Assembly (NCBI RefSeq): GCF_030689745.1
Contig: NZ_JAUYGL010000179.1
Coordinates: forward strand, 1-36,112
Length of the DNA: 36,112 nt
DNA from: Devosia sp.
GTDB lineage: Bacteria > Pseudomonadota > Alphaproteobacteria > Rhizobiales > Devosiaceae
Reading direction: 5' to 3'
The number at the start of each line of letters is the position of its first letter. Position 1 is the first letter of the stretch. The notes beneath the pieces are model-generated. The model saw nothing but the letters and a program-made list of their open reading frames with translations, did no database searches and was not told the DNA's origin. The translations under genes were made by a program, and so were the position numbers. Below are positions 24,592 to 31,362 of the stretch, piece by piece.

Positions 24592-25335
24592 ATGAAACTG
24601 GTATTTGTCATACCCGCCTATAATGAAGAGGCGCTGATCGGCAAGTGCCTCGACTCCGTGGTGGCCGAAATTGCCCGTGCCGGCGTCGATGCGCAGATCA
24701 TCGTGGTCAATAATGCTTCCACGGACCGCACGGGCGAAATTGCCCGCAGCTACCCCAGCATTCGCGTTGTGGATGAGCCCAAAAAGGGCCTGGTGAATGC
24801 CCGTGATGCCGGCTTTGCGGCAACCGAGGGCTTTGACCTGGTTGCCAATATCGATAGTGACACGATTGTTCCGGCTGGCTGGCTGGACACCGTTTTCGAG
24901 CAGTTTGCTCGCGATCCCAAGCTCGTCTGCCTCAGCGGCCCTTATGTCTATTACGACATGAGCTTCTGGAACCGCCTGCTGGTCAACATGTTTTACGGGC
25001 TGACCTATCTGATCTACGTGCTCAACCGCTACATCCTGCGGGTTGGCTCAGTGGTGCAGGGCGGCAATTTTGTGTTCAAGCGGGCAGCCTGGCAGCAGGT
25101 CGGCGGCTATGATCGCTCGATCGAGTTCTTTGGCGAAGATACCGATGTGGCGGTACGTCTGTCCAAGGTTGGCGCCGTCAAGTGGACCTTCGCGCTGAAG
25201 ATGAAGACTTCCGGCCGGCGCCTTGAGAAGGAGGGCGTTTTCCGGACCGCCGGTACCTATACGCTGAACTTCTTCTGGGTGACTTTCCGTGGCAAGCCGG
25301 CGACCAAGAGCTATACCGACGTCCGCCCGGACTAG
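24592..25335 (+). CDS. Family 2 glycosyltransferase
   Basis: A 247-residue GT-A fold glycosyltransferase. The ATG at 24592 has GAGG 5 bases before it; upstream frame sequence does not look like the family. The nucleotide-sugar pocket opens with VFVIPAYNEEALIGKCLDS, followed by VVNNASTDRTGEIA, the DxD-type metal site NIDSDTIVP near residue 85, and the acceptor-side motif FFGEDTDVAVRLS near residue 180. A hydrophobic stretch around residue 140 (FYGLTYLIYVLNRYIL) suggests membrane association. The donor and acceptor are unknown. It stands alone, with 192 bases upstream containing only a doubtful 30-residue reading frame whose stop overlaps this start. Confidence 0.9.
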   Translation: MKLVFVIPAYNEEALIGKCLDSVVAEIARAGVDAQIIVVNNASTDRTGEIARSYPSIRVVDEPKKGLVNARDAGFAATEGFDLVANIDSDTIVPAGWLDTVFEQFARDPKLVCLSGPYVYYDMSFWNRLLVNMFYGLTYLIYVLNRYILRVGSVVQGGNFVFKRAAWQQVGGYDRSIEFFGEDTDVAVRLSKVGAVKWTFALKMKTSGRRLEKEGVFRTAGTYTLNFFWVTFRGKPATKSYTDVRPD

Positions 25336-25466
25336 GTGGCAGTGACACTGTCCCCTTCGTTGACATCGCTCATACATCGTTAAGTTTCCCAAGCGAGGCA
25401 GAATCATTGGATGCTGGCGCTGCGCTACACTAGCGCTGCCGCATGGCGCGGCGGGGCAGGTCCACC

Positions 25467-27188
25467 ATGATTATCCCCAAGCAGCTACCCCAGATTGTTA
25501 CGGCTGCCCGTAGCGGAGCCCTGCAGGCGCTTGCCCTGCAGGCAGGACAGATCGTCGACGCCAGGGTTGTCGGTCCGGGGCTCAATGGTGCAACGCAGGT
25601 GCAGATTTCGGGTCAATTGTTGAACCTCATCCTGCCGCAGGCCGTCAAAGCCGGCGAAACGCTCAGGCTTGAGGTGCAGGGCAATGGCGCCCAACTCAGG
25701 CTGGCGCTGCAGGCCAGTCCGACCACGCCGCTGGCGCCTTTGCTGCCCGGCGGCCCGGCCACCCAGATAACGACTTCCGCAGTGGTCCAGACTCCGGCCA
25801 ACCCAGCAGCGCCCGCCGCTGTGATGGCAGCACCGACGCGTGCCGCCCAGCCCGCGCCAACCGCCCCACCGTCGCCGGGCTCGGCCACCAGCGCACCGAC
25901 GGCCCAGGCAGCCGGCGTTCCGGCAGCCGGACAGTCTGCCAGCGTTCTGCCAGCCGCGACCGGCCCTGGATCACCGCCGGTGATCGCCACTACCAGCGCT
26001 GCAGCGCCCGGTGCACCCGTGTCAGTGGCGCCGCCTGGCCTAGCCACGCCGCCGGCCGTTGTGCCGCAGGCCGCCGCTGCAGTCCCGCCGGCCGCTTTGG
26101 CACAGGCTACCGCAGTGGCGCAGCCTGCGGCTGCAGTGCCGCGTCAGGCTGCGCCTTATGCCGCCGCGACAGGCAATCCCGCCACTGCCTCAGTACCAGC
26201 CAATTTCGCGGTAAACCCCGCGACGATAGTTGCAGCGGGTCAGATCGCCGGCACCGCGCCACTGGCCCCCCTTATGCCCAGCACGCCACAGGCGGCGCTG
26301 GCTCAGATGGTGCAAACTGCGCTGCCCCAGCAAAACAGCCTTGCTGGCCTAGCGACCGCTTTGAACACCATCGCGGGCAGGGTGGCGTTGCCCGAACCGG
26401 TCGCCCGGGCCGCCCAGCAGGTCTTGAACAATCAGATCAATATTGGTGGCGACAGGCTGGATGGTGGCACGTTGCAGAAGGCCGTGCTCAACTCAGGCGT
26501 GTTTCAGGAGGCCGCGCTGATGCGGCCCGGAACGCCACTCACCTCGCCCCAGGCCGATATGAAAGCGGCCATGCTGGCCTTACGCCAGACCCTGACGAGC
26601 TGGCTCGGGCAACAGACCCCTGTGCTGCCGGTATCCCAGATCGCGCCACCATTGCGCGGCAAGATCCCGCGGGCCCGCGCCCTCGATATCCCGCCCATTG
26701 ATCCGGCAGCCGGGGCCGAGGAGATCGGCAAGCATTTGCTTGAGCGCACGGAATCTGCGCTGGCGCGGATGCGGTTGCATCAGCACGCCTCCCTGCCCGA
26801 AGCCCATGTCAAAACCGCCGACTGGAGCACAGAACTGCCGGTGGTCATTGGCGGGCACCTGGCCCTACTGCAATTGCAGATCCATCGCGATCAACACGGT
26901 GCCGCCGAAGATCCCGAACAACGCGGCTGGCAAATGCGCTTTGCCATCAATCTGCCGGGACTGGGTGAAGTGGGGGCGCAGGTGTCGCTGCGCGGCAGCG
27001 CTACCGGCGTCATGCTGTGGGCCAGCGAGCGGGCGACCTCCGAGGCATTGGAGGCCGACATTGAGGGGCTGCGCGGTGCCCTGGAAGGCGCGGGCCTGGC
27101 GCCCGGCGCGGTCATTGTGCGGCACGGCGCGCCGCCGGCGCCGCAACAGCCGTCAGATCCGGGCCATCTGGTGGATTCCAGCCGATGA
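25467..27188 (+). CDS. FliK-like (flagellar hook-length control C-terminal domain) protein
   Basis: A 573-residue protein. The ATG at 25467 has GGGGCAGG 6 bases upstream; an in-frame ATG at 25443 lacks a site. The N-terminal 90 residues are folded-looking, followed by about 230 residues very rich in Ala, Pro, Thr and Val (disordered or secretion-type), then a second mixed part. The C-terminal domain (about residues 400-560) matches the FliK/Flg_hook domain: WQMRFAINLPGLGEVGAQVS then VMLWASERATSEALEADI. In flagella FliK measures hook length and switches FlhB export specificity. Here the gene is outside any flagellar cluster and coupled by ATGA to an FlhB-C-like gene, like ylqG-ylqH of Bacillus subtilis. 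Its function in that setting is not established. Confidence 0.82.
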   Translation: MIIPKQLPQIVTAARSGALQALALQAGQIVDARVVGPGLNGATQVQISGQLLNLILPQAVKAGETLRLEVQGNGAQLRLALQASPTTPLAPLLPGGPATQITTSAVVQTPANPAAPAAVMAAPTRAAQPAPTAPPSPGSATSAPTAQAAGVPAAGQSASVLPAATGPGSPPVIATTSAAAPGAPVSVAPPGLATPPAVVPQAAAAVPPAALAQATAVAQPAAAVPRQAAPYAAATGNPATASVPANFAVNPATIVAAGQIAGTAPLAPLMPSTPQAALAQMVQTALPQQNSLAGLATALNTIAGRVALPEPVARAAQQVLNNQINIGGDRLDGGTLQKAVLNSGVFQEAALMRPGTPLTSPQADMKAAMLALRQTLTSWLGQQTPVLPVSQIAPPLRGKIPRARALDIPPIDPAAGAEEIGKHLLERTESALARMRLHQHASLPEAHVKTADWSTELPVVIGGHLALLQLQIHRDQHGAAEDPEQRGWQMRFAINLPGLGEVGAQVSLRGSATGVMLWASERATSEALEADIEGLRGALEGAGLAPGAVIVRHGAPPAPQQPSDPGHLVDSSR

Positions 27189-27457
27189 GCGATGAACCCA
27201 GAGAGCGCTCGCTGGCTGTCGCGCTGCAATACGAAAAGGGCAGCCGCGATGCCCCGCGCGTGGTGGCCAAAGGGCAGGGCATCGTGGCGGAACGGATCGT
27301 CGCGCTGGCCCGGGAAAATGATGTGATCATCGAGGCCAATCCGGTGCTCGCCCAGGCGCTGAGCGGCATCGAGATCGACGACACCATTCCGATCGAACTC
27401 TATGAAGCAGTCGCCATTGTCATTGGCTATGTGCTGCGCACCGGCACCAAGCTCTAG
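27185..27457 (+). CDS. FlhB C-terminal-domain homologue (FlhX/YlqH-like)
   Basis: A 90-residue cytoplasmic protein matching only the C-terminal export-switch domain of FlhB/YscU: AVALQYEKG, then APRVVAKGQGIVAERI, and IEANPVLAQALSGIEI with DDTIPIELYEAVA. The autocleavage motif NPTH that precedes this region in full FlhB is absent; the sequence there reads RERSL. It therefore begins at roughly the point where cleaved FlhB-CC begins. It overlaps the FliK-like stop by four bases, so the two are made together and probably bind one another. Known stand-alone FlhX proteins can partly replace FlhB-C in some flagella. Confidence 0.88.
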   Translation: MSDEPRERSLAVALQYEKGSRDAPRVVAKGQGIVAERIVALARENDVIIEANPVLAQALSGIEIDDTIPIELYEAVAIVIGYVLRTGTKL

Positions 27458-27467
27458 CGAGCCATCG

Positions 27468-27485
27468 GCGTCGCTGGTTCGACGC
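27468..27485. terminator. Inverted repeat between convergent genes
   Basis: GCGTCG-N6-CGACGC lies in the 33-base gap between the FlhB-like stop and the stop of the lipoprotein gene. It is short and lacks a T-run; a role as a bidirectional transcript end is possible. Confidence 0.3.
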
Positions 27486-27490
27486 GCCCC

Positions 27491-27955
27491 CTAGTATTTT
27501 TCGTAGAACTCGTTGCCGCCCGCCTCGAGTACATAGTGCATGTTGTTGTAGGGAAAGCGCAGTCCGGCGGTGTGGAAGTGCTTGGCGCCACGGACGCCCG
27601 AATGGCGCGCGCCATTGATGACCTGATCGGCCATCTGAGAGGCCAGAACCGCCCCACTATCGGTCATCTTGCGGGTAAGAACGCCCTGCGCGAACTGGTT
27701 CTTCTGCCCTACCACGCCACAGATCGACTTGGGATAGCGCGGATCGTTGAAACGGTTCATCACCACTGTGCCCACCGCCAGCATGCCATCGGGACTGGAG
27801 CGGTTGGATTCGAAGTACATCGCCCGCATCATGCATTCCTTTGCGCTCAGCTGGGCCGTGCCAAAGCTGATGCCGAGCAGGCTACACCCGCCCAGACCGG
27901 TCCCGACAATGGCAACGGCCGCTGCGCGCAAGGCCACTCTGGTGATCGTCCGCAT
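27491..27955 (-). CDS. SleB-type cell wall hydrolase, predicted lipoprotein
   Basis: A 154-residue Hydrolase_2 (SleB) family protein, likely a peptidoglycan lytic enzyme. The N-terminus is a lipoprotein signal: Arg-containing head, hydrophobic core and lipobox LGGC with C24 as the lipidated residue, followed by Ser, which favours the outer membrane. The catalytic-type glutamate sits in MMRAMYFESNRS (E49), and the later AVGTVVMNR and QFAQG motifs fit the family. At 154 residues it is close to a minimal SleB domain with no separate binding module. An 8-base inverted repeat and a CtrA-like box lie just upstream, so expression may be tied to the cell cycle or to a dedicated regulator. Confidence 0.88.
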   Translation of the reverse strand: MRTITRVALRAAAVAIVGTGLGGCSLLGISFGTAQLSAKECMMRAMYFESNRSSPDGMLAVGTVVMNRFNDPRYPKSICGVVGQKNQFAQGVLTRKMTDSGAVLASQMADQVINGARHSGVRGAKHFHTAGLRFPYNNMHYVLEAGGNEFYEKY

Positions 27956-27971
27956 GGGTCAGTCTCCGCCA

Positions 27972-27993
27972 GTCGCAACACTATAGTTGCGAC
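27972..27993 (-). promoter_or_regulatory. Perfect 8-base inverted repeat upstream of the SleB-type lipoprotein gene
   Basis: GTCGCAAC-ACTATA-GTTGCGAC is a perfect dyad with a 6-base centre. It begins 17 bases upstream of the ATG, where a repressor would block transcription start; the centre contains a -10-like TATAGT. No regulator gene is adjacent, so the binding protein is unknown. Confidence 0.5.
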
Positions 27994-28036
27994 CAGAAAT
28001 GACCCAGCAGCCTTAAGGAAGGCCTGACCCGGACGG

Positions 28037-28052
28037 TTAGCGAAATGTTAAC
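28037..28052 (-). promoter_or_regulatory. CtrA-like box (one mismatch)
   Basis: TTAG-N7-TTAAC resembles the alphaproteobacterial CtrA site TTAA-N7-TTAAC with one mismatch. It lies about 82 bases upstream of the lipoprotein start codon. A short motif of this kind can occur by chance. Confidence 0.3.
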
Positions 28053-28065
28053 GCGCTGAGATCGC

Positions 28066-28398
28066 TCAGTCGCGGGTGAAAATCAGGGCCGAAATCAGTG
28101 CGATCGTGCCCAGCGCAACAATGACCGGCACCGGATTATCGCGCACGGCCTTGCCGGCGATATTGGCCTGGTGTCCGACCTGACGCGCCACAACGCGCCC
28201 CTGATGGCCGACCTCACGGGCAATGGCCACCGCATTCTCCTGCACGTCATCGAAAGTGTGATCGCTGTAGGACAGCACCGAATGCGAAATCTGGTCGACC
28301 TGTTTGCGCAATGCCGCGACCTGCTGCGCCAGGTTGTCAGATATCGCTTCGCCGCTGTGTTCTGCGCGCTTGAGTGCACGTTGCGTTGTCGTTGCCAT
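28066..28398 (-). CDS. DUF883/ElaB-like membrane-anchored stress protein
   Basis: A 110-residue protein starting at the ATG at 28398, which has AAGGAG 7 bases upstream. A charged, helical N-terminal part with a coiled-coil look (QQVAALRKQVDQISHSVLSY, residues about 24-43) is followed by AIAREVGHQGRVVARQVGHQ and a single C-terminal membrane helix opened by the DUF883 hallmark RDNPVPVIVALG and closed by FTRD. The heptad-like repeat of VGHQ is unusual. E. coli relatives ElaB/YqjD bind ribosomes at the membrane in stationary phase. A sigma-EcfG-like promoter 31 bases upstream fits stress expression. Assignment rests on architecture and the C-terminal motif. Confidence 0.75.
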   Translation of the reverse strand: MATTTQRALKRAEHSGEAISDNLAQQVAALRKQVDQISHSVLSYSDHTFDDVQENAVAIAREVGHQGRVVARQVGHQANIAGKAVRDNPVPVIVALGTIALISALIFTRD

Positions 28399-28428
28399 TG
28401 GACGCTCCTTGAAAGATGATACTGACTC

Positions 28429-28453
28429 AACTCTGGCCAGACCCGGAAGTTCC
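28429..28453 (-). promoter_or_regulatory. Possible sigma-EcfG promoter for the DUF883-like gene
   Basis: On the minus strand GGAAC (28453-28449) is followed after 16 bases by AGTT (28432-28429). The alphaproteobacterial general stress sigma factor EcfG recognises GGAAC-N16/17-CGTT, so one -10 base differs. The -10 ends 31 bases before the start codon, a sensible distance. Confidence 0.5.
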
Positions 28454-28579
28454 CCCAAATCGGGCGCGCATAAGGCGGATTGTCGCCCAATGGTGCCGGC
28501 CAACGCATCAATGTCCCTTGGCGTAGGGGCTATGCCGCACTACATCATAGGCTCTGCATCCGCGATCCGTGGGACACCA

Positions 28580-28900
28580 ATGTTAAAAAGCCGCGCTCGC
28601 CTGAACCGCCAATTCGACCGCATTGCGCGCCACATACCGCAAACAGCCGGTATTCTGGCGCATTTGCGCCGCCCCGGTGCCCGCTGGTTCCGCATTCCGC
28701 TGGGCATCGTGCTGATCTTTGGCGGCATCTTCAGCTTTCTGCCAGTGCTCGGTATCTGGATGCTGCCCCTGGGTCTGTTGCTGCTGGCGCTGGATCTGGC
28801 GTTCCTGCAAGGCCCGGTCAACACCGCCATTGTGCGTGGCATGCGCAAGTGGAGTACCTGGAGCCGGGCCCGTCGCGACAAGAAGCGCTCCAAGCGCTAG
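28580..28900 (+). CDS. Small membrane protein with a hydrophobic hairpin
   Basis: A 106-residue protein with a basic N-terminal region (residues 1-37), two closely spaced hydrophobic helices (FRIPLGIVLIFGGIFSFLPV and WMLPLGLLLLALDLAFL) and a very basic C-terminal tail (about 14 Arg or Lys in 25 residues, ending RDKKRSKR). The layout resembles small PGPGW-type transmembrane proteins common in Hyphomicrobiales, although that exact motif is not present (LPVLGIW in its place). No ribosome site is strong; an upstream in-frame ATG near 28532 is possible. The basic tail would face the cytoplasm. Function unknown. The stop overlaps that of the convergent nucleosidase gene. Confidence 0.65.
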   Translation: MLKSRARLNRQFDRIARHIPQTAGILAHLRRPGARWFRIPLGIVLIFGGIFSFLPVLGIWMLPLGLLLLALDLAFLQGPVNTAIVRGMRKWSTWSRARRDKKRSKR

Positions 28901-29490
28901 AGGCGACCGGTGGCCATCGCCACCTCGACCAGGTCGACTGCGGCGGCCAGCTTTTCATCGATGATATGCAGATACTGCGTCCAGTCATCGATATGCCCGA
29001 GCGCGGCGACGCCGTCTGAAATGCCGCGCAGCGCGACCAAGGGTACACCGAAGGCCTGACAGGCCCGCAACACCGCATAGGTTTCCATATCCACCATGTC
29101 GGCATTGATCCCGTCATAGGCGGGGCCCGAAACCACATTGGCGCCCGTCGACAGGCTTGCGCCCGGTAGTCCGGGAATGCTCGGGCTGAGCGTCTGTACG
29201 GGTGTCAGCTCCAGGAATGGCGTCTGGCCCCTGGGAAAGCCCAGGGCCGAGGCATCCATGTCGCGATAGCTGACCGAAGCGGCCTGATAAATCCCGCATT
29301 GGGCCAGCGTACGTGACCCGGCTGATCCCAGCGACACCACCAGGCGCGGCAAGGGTCGGGCTTCGGCCAAAGCGCGCGTCACAGCGACAGCTGCTTCCAC
29401 CGGCCCCACGCCGGTCATCAGGGGCTTGATCCTGGTTTGCAGGTGCGGGCCGTACTCGGCCTGTGCGGCCATGACGTAAAGGATGGACAT
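28897..29490 (-). CDS. 5'-methylthioadenosine/S-adenosylhomocysteine nucleosidase-like protein
   Basis: A 197-residue PNP/UDP-family nucleosidase, shorter than typical MtnN (about 230). The start at 29490 (MSILYVMAAQAEYGP) aligns with the family N-terminus; upstream frame sequence to 29535 does not. Core motifs: MTGVGPVEAAVAVTRAL near residue 25, LVVSLGSAGS near 52, the substrate glutamate in MVDMETYAVLRAC near 130 and the catalytic aspartate in LRGISDG near 155. It would cleave the adenine from methylthioadenosine or S-adenosylhomocysteine, though related nucleosidases with other substrates share these motifs. Its TAG stop pairs with the TAG of the convergent gene in a shared CTAG. Confidence 0.83.
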   Translation of the reverse strand: MSILYVMAAQAEYGPHLQTRIKPLMTGVGPVEAAVAVTRALAEARPLPRLVVSLGSAGSRTLAQCGIYQAASVSYRDMDASALGFPRGQTPFLELTPVQTLSPSIPGLPGASLSTGANVVSGPAYDGINADMVDMETYAVLRACQAFGVPLVALRGISDGVAALGHIDDWTQYLHIIDEKLAAAVDLVEVAMATGRL

Positions 29491-29617
29491 GCTGGACGTT
29501 CTAGCATGACCAGCCAACTTGCCAAGCCGCCACATTACCGGTTCGGTAAGGGGTCCGTGTCATTGTCATGACAGAGGCAGGGCCGCGCGGGCAGACTGCC
29601 AGAGAGCAGGGGACCAG

Positions 29618-29917
29618 GTGCGTTTCGCGGTAATCGAGGGTAGCAGAGAGTGGACCGAGCCTTCCCGGCACGATCCACTATCCGGGCTGGTGGCGATACG
29701 GATCGAGGATGTCGAGGCCGAAGCCCATCGACGACTACGCGCAATCCGGCTCAATGACTGGCGTACGCGTGAATTTCTCACCGGGCAGCCCATGCCTGAG
29801 GATGTCCGCCACTATGCCTTGCAGGTCGAATATGCCGCCAAGGCAATTTCCCGCCTCTCGACCATCCCGCAGGATTTTGACAGCGACATCTACTGGCCGC
29901 GTTTTTGGGAGCGCTAA
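29618..29917 (+). CDS. Small hypothetical protein
   Basis: A 99-residue soluble protein beginning with GTG behind an AGGGGA ribosome site. It is charged and mostly helical: EAEAHRRLRAIRLNDWRTRE in the middle, YALQVEYAAKAISRLS after it, and an aromatic end (DIYWPRFWER). No cysteine, signal or membrane segment is seen. I do not recognise a family; similar helical proteins of this size are common near Hyphomicrobiales stress genes. The 127-base gap with the nucleosidase gene contains a TTACCG-GTT-CGGTAA inverted repeat (29535-29549). Confidence 0.6.
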   Translation: MRFAVIEGSREWTEPSRHDPLSGLVAIRIEDVEAEAHRRLRAIRLNDWRTREFLTGQPMPEDVRHYALQVEYAAKAISRLSTIPQDFDSDIYWPRFWER

Positions 29918-29942
29918 GGCGCGCGCGAGACAACACCTAGTG

Positions 29943-29975
29943 CTGGTGGCCCTGCATAATCAGCAGCGCCACCAG
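29943..29975. terminator. Hairpin between convergent genes
   Basis: CTGGTGGC and GCCACCAG pair at the ends, and CTGC and GCAG pair inside after a single C-C mismatch, giving about 12 pairs around a 7-base loop. It lies in the 69-base gap after the small hypothetical gene and before the usp stop, so it may serve both. There is no clear T-run. Confidence 0.5.
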
Positions 29976-29986
29976 AAATGGCGTCG

Positions 29987-30805
29987 CTAGTTGGACAGGA
30001 AGCGGTGGATGCCCGGCGTTGCCAGCAGATCGCGGGTCATGCCGCCGATCAGCCATTGGCGCAGCCGACTGTGGCCATAAGCGCCGCTGACGATCAAGTC
30101 AGCACCCATGGTTTGCGCTGCACTGGTTATGGACTGGGCGGCCCCGCCTTCATCGGGCAAGACTTCACCGCGCGCTGCCACATCATGACTTTGCAGCCAC
30201 GCCACCGCGTCCAGCATGCTGGCCCGTTCGGCTGCCAGATTGCCTTCGTCGATCACAACGACCTGAACATCACTGGCCGCCTTGAGCAGGGGCAGGGCAT
30301 CCACGATGGCGCGGCGGGCCTCCTTGGTGTCTTTCCAGGCGATGATGATCTTGTCGGCCTTGAGTTGCGTCGATCCGGCAGCGGCGAGCAGTACGGGCCG
30401 ACCGGCGCCCAGCAGCACTTCGCCAATATCGATGGTGCGATAACCGGCATCGCGGGTTTCCCCTTGCGAGCCGATGACGATCAGATCGGCGGTGCGCGCA
30501 ATGTCGATCAGGCCCAAGGAAGGCTGCTGCACGCGACCGGACCATTTGTGCTCGAGACTGGCCGGCACCAGCGCTGTAAATTTCTCGCGTGCCGCCGCAA
30601 CGGAGGCCTCAATTTCATTGAGCTGTTCGGTGTAGAGCGTCGCAGCGACGTCACCCGCGCCAACGCTGGCCACAACTGGCGGCTGCGCGGCGGTGAATCC
30701 CGTCAGGCTGGCCTTGTGCTGCTGCGCCAGATCCACCGCCAATGCGACCAGGTCCGGGTCGACCAAATCGATGGTCAAGCCGACGACAATATTGCGTATT
30801 TCCAT
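29987..30805 (-). CDS. Tandem-domain universal stress protein
   Basis: A 272-residue cytoplasmic protein with two UspA domains. The N-terminal domain (1-135) opens RNIVVGLTIDL and has a poor nucleotide motif (GSQGETRDAG). The C-terminal domain (150-272) has the full ATP-binding pattern GAYGHSRLRQWLIGGMTRDL, G-x2-G-x9-G followed by T, so only one site per chain probably binds nucleotide. GGGAG precedes the ATG. A perfect FNR/FixK-type site centred about 63 bases before the start codon, with a -10-like TAAACT at a class II distance, suggests induction when oxygen is low. Exact cellular role unknown, as for most of the family. Confidence 0.92.
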   Translation of the reverse strand: MEIRNIVVGLTIDLVDPDLVALAVDLAQQHKASLTGFTAAQPPVVASVGAGDVAATLYTEQLNEIEASVAAAREKFTALVPASLEHKWSGRVQQPSLGLIDIARTADLIVIGSQGETRDAGYRTIDIGEVLLGAGRPVLLAAAGSTQLKADKIIIAWKDTKEARRAIVDALPLLKAASDVQVVVIDEGNLAAERASMLDAVAWLQSHDVAARGEVLPDEGGAAQSITSAAQTMGADLIVSGAYGHSRLRQWLIGGMTRDLLATPGIHRFLSN

Positions 30806-30834
30806 CTCAGATCTCCCATGGACTACATTGCCAC

Positions 30835-30840
30835 AGTTTA
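30835..30840 (-). promoter_or_regulatory. Possible -10 element of the usp promoter
   Basis: On the minus strand TAAACT reads 4 of 6 against TATAAT. A transcript start near 30828 would place the FNR-type box at about -41, the class II activator position, and leave a leader of some 22 bases with GGGAG before the ATG. Confidence 0.4.
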
Positions 30841-30861
30841 TCCAGAAGTCAGGCGGTTAGC

Positions 30862-30875
30862 TTGATCCCGATCAA
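30862..30875 (-). promoter_or_regulatory. FNR/FixK-type binding site upstream of usp
   Basis: TTGAT-CCCG-ATCAA is a perfect match to the Crp/Fnr-family consensus TTGAT-N4-ATCAA. It is palindromic and intergenic, located between the usp start and the PRC-barrel gene's stop. Confidence 0.75.
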
Positions 30876-30955
30876 ATCGGCGGCGATTTGTGTGTGCTGA
30901 GTTTCTGCAGCCGACAAGCTGGGCGTTGGGCTCAAAAGCAAAGCACCGGGAGCGC

Positions 30956-31252
30956 CTAGTCACTATGCTCGGGCATGTCCTCAAGCTGTTGCCTGGTCCA
31001 GCTCGTCACGGCATGCACTTCGCCCTTGGCGTCGCGCATGAACTCCAATTGCCCCAACCCCAGCACGACCGGCTTGGAGGCCAGACCCAGGAAGCGACCA
31101 ACTTCGACAACGACCTGACAGGCGGCGCCACTGCCATGCAGATGCGAGACTTGGCCCACTGCTGCGTCGTCAGCGCCGTAAATGGTCGCGCCCTGGAGAT
31201 TTTCCGGCGTGAGTTCACCGCTGCTGAGAGGCGTATGCTGGGAATGATCCAT
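30956..31252 (-). CDS. PRC-barrel domain protein
   Basis: A 98-residue small soluble protein. After a polar N-terminus (HSQHTPLSSGELTPENLQGA) the PRC-barrel fold is visible: ATIYGADDAAVGQVSHLHG, VVVEVGRFLGLASKPVVLGL and LEFMRDAKGEVHAVTSWTRQ. PRC-barrel proteins range from photosynthetic reaction-centre subunit H to RimM; stand-alone small forms are common stress-induced proteins in Hyphomicrobiales with no assigned activity. A perfect sigma-EcfG-type promoter lies 35 bases upstream, so it belongs to the general stress response by inference. The ATG at 31252 gives the natural family length. Confidence 0.85.
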   Translation of the reverse strand: MDHSQHTPLSSGELTPENLQGATIYGADDAAVGQVSHLHGSGAACQVVVEVGRFLGLASKPVVLGLGQLEFMRDAKGEVHAVTSWTRQQLEDMPEHSD

Positions 31253-31286
31253 GGTCCATTATCCTTGTGTGCAGGTCCTCGTGATC

Positions 31287-31312
31287 AACGCCCTCGACAG
31301 CTCAGGCGTTCC
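31287..31312 (-). promoter_or_regulatory. Sigma-EcfG-type promoter for the PRC-barrel gene
   Basis: On the minus strand GGAAC (31312-31308) and CGTT (31290-31287) are separated by exactly 17 bases, a full match to GGAAC-N16/17-CGTT. The -10 ends 34 bases before the ATG. Confidence 0.7.
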
Positions 31313-31362
31313 CTGTGGCATGAGCGTAGCGCGGGCAACGCGGTCGGGCCGAGGCTGCCGGC

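Noticed and set aside
24503..24595. 30-residue upstream frame overlapping the glycosyltransferase start
   Set aside because: Only a weak ribosome site and no recognisable leader-peptide feature; its ATGA overlap may be chance.
25360..25365. TTGACA upstream of the FliK-like gene as a promoter -35
   Set aside because: No acceptable -10 element is found at 15-19 bases.
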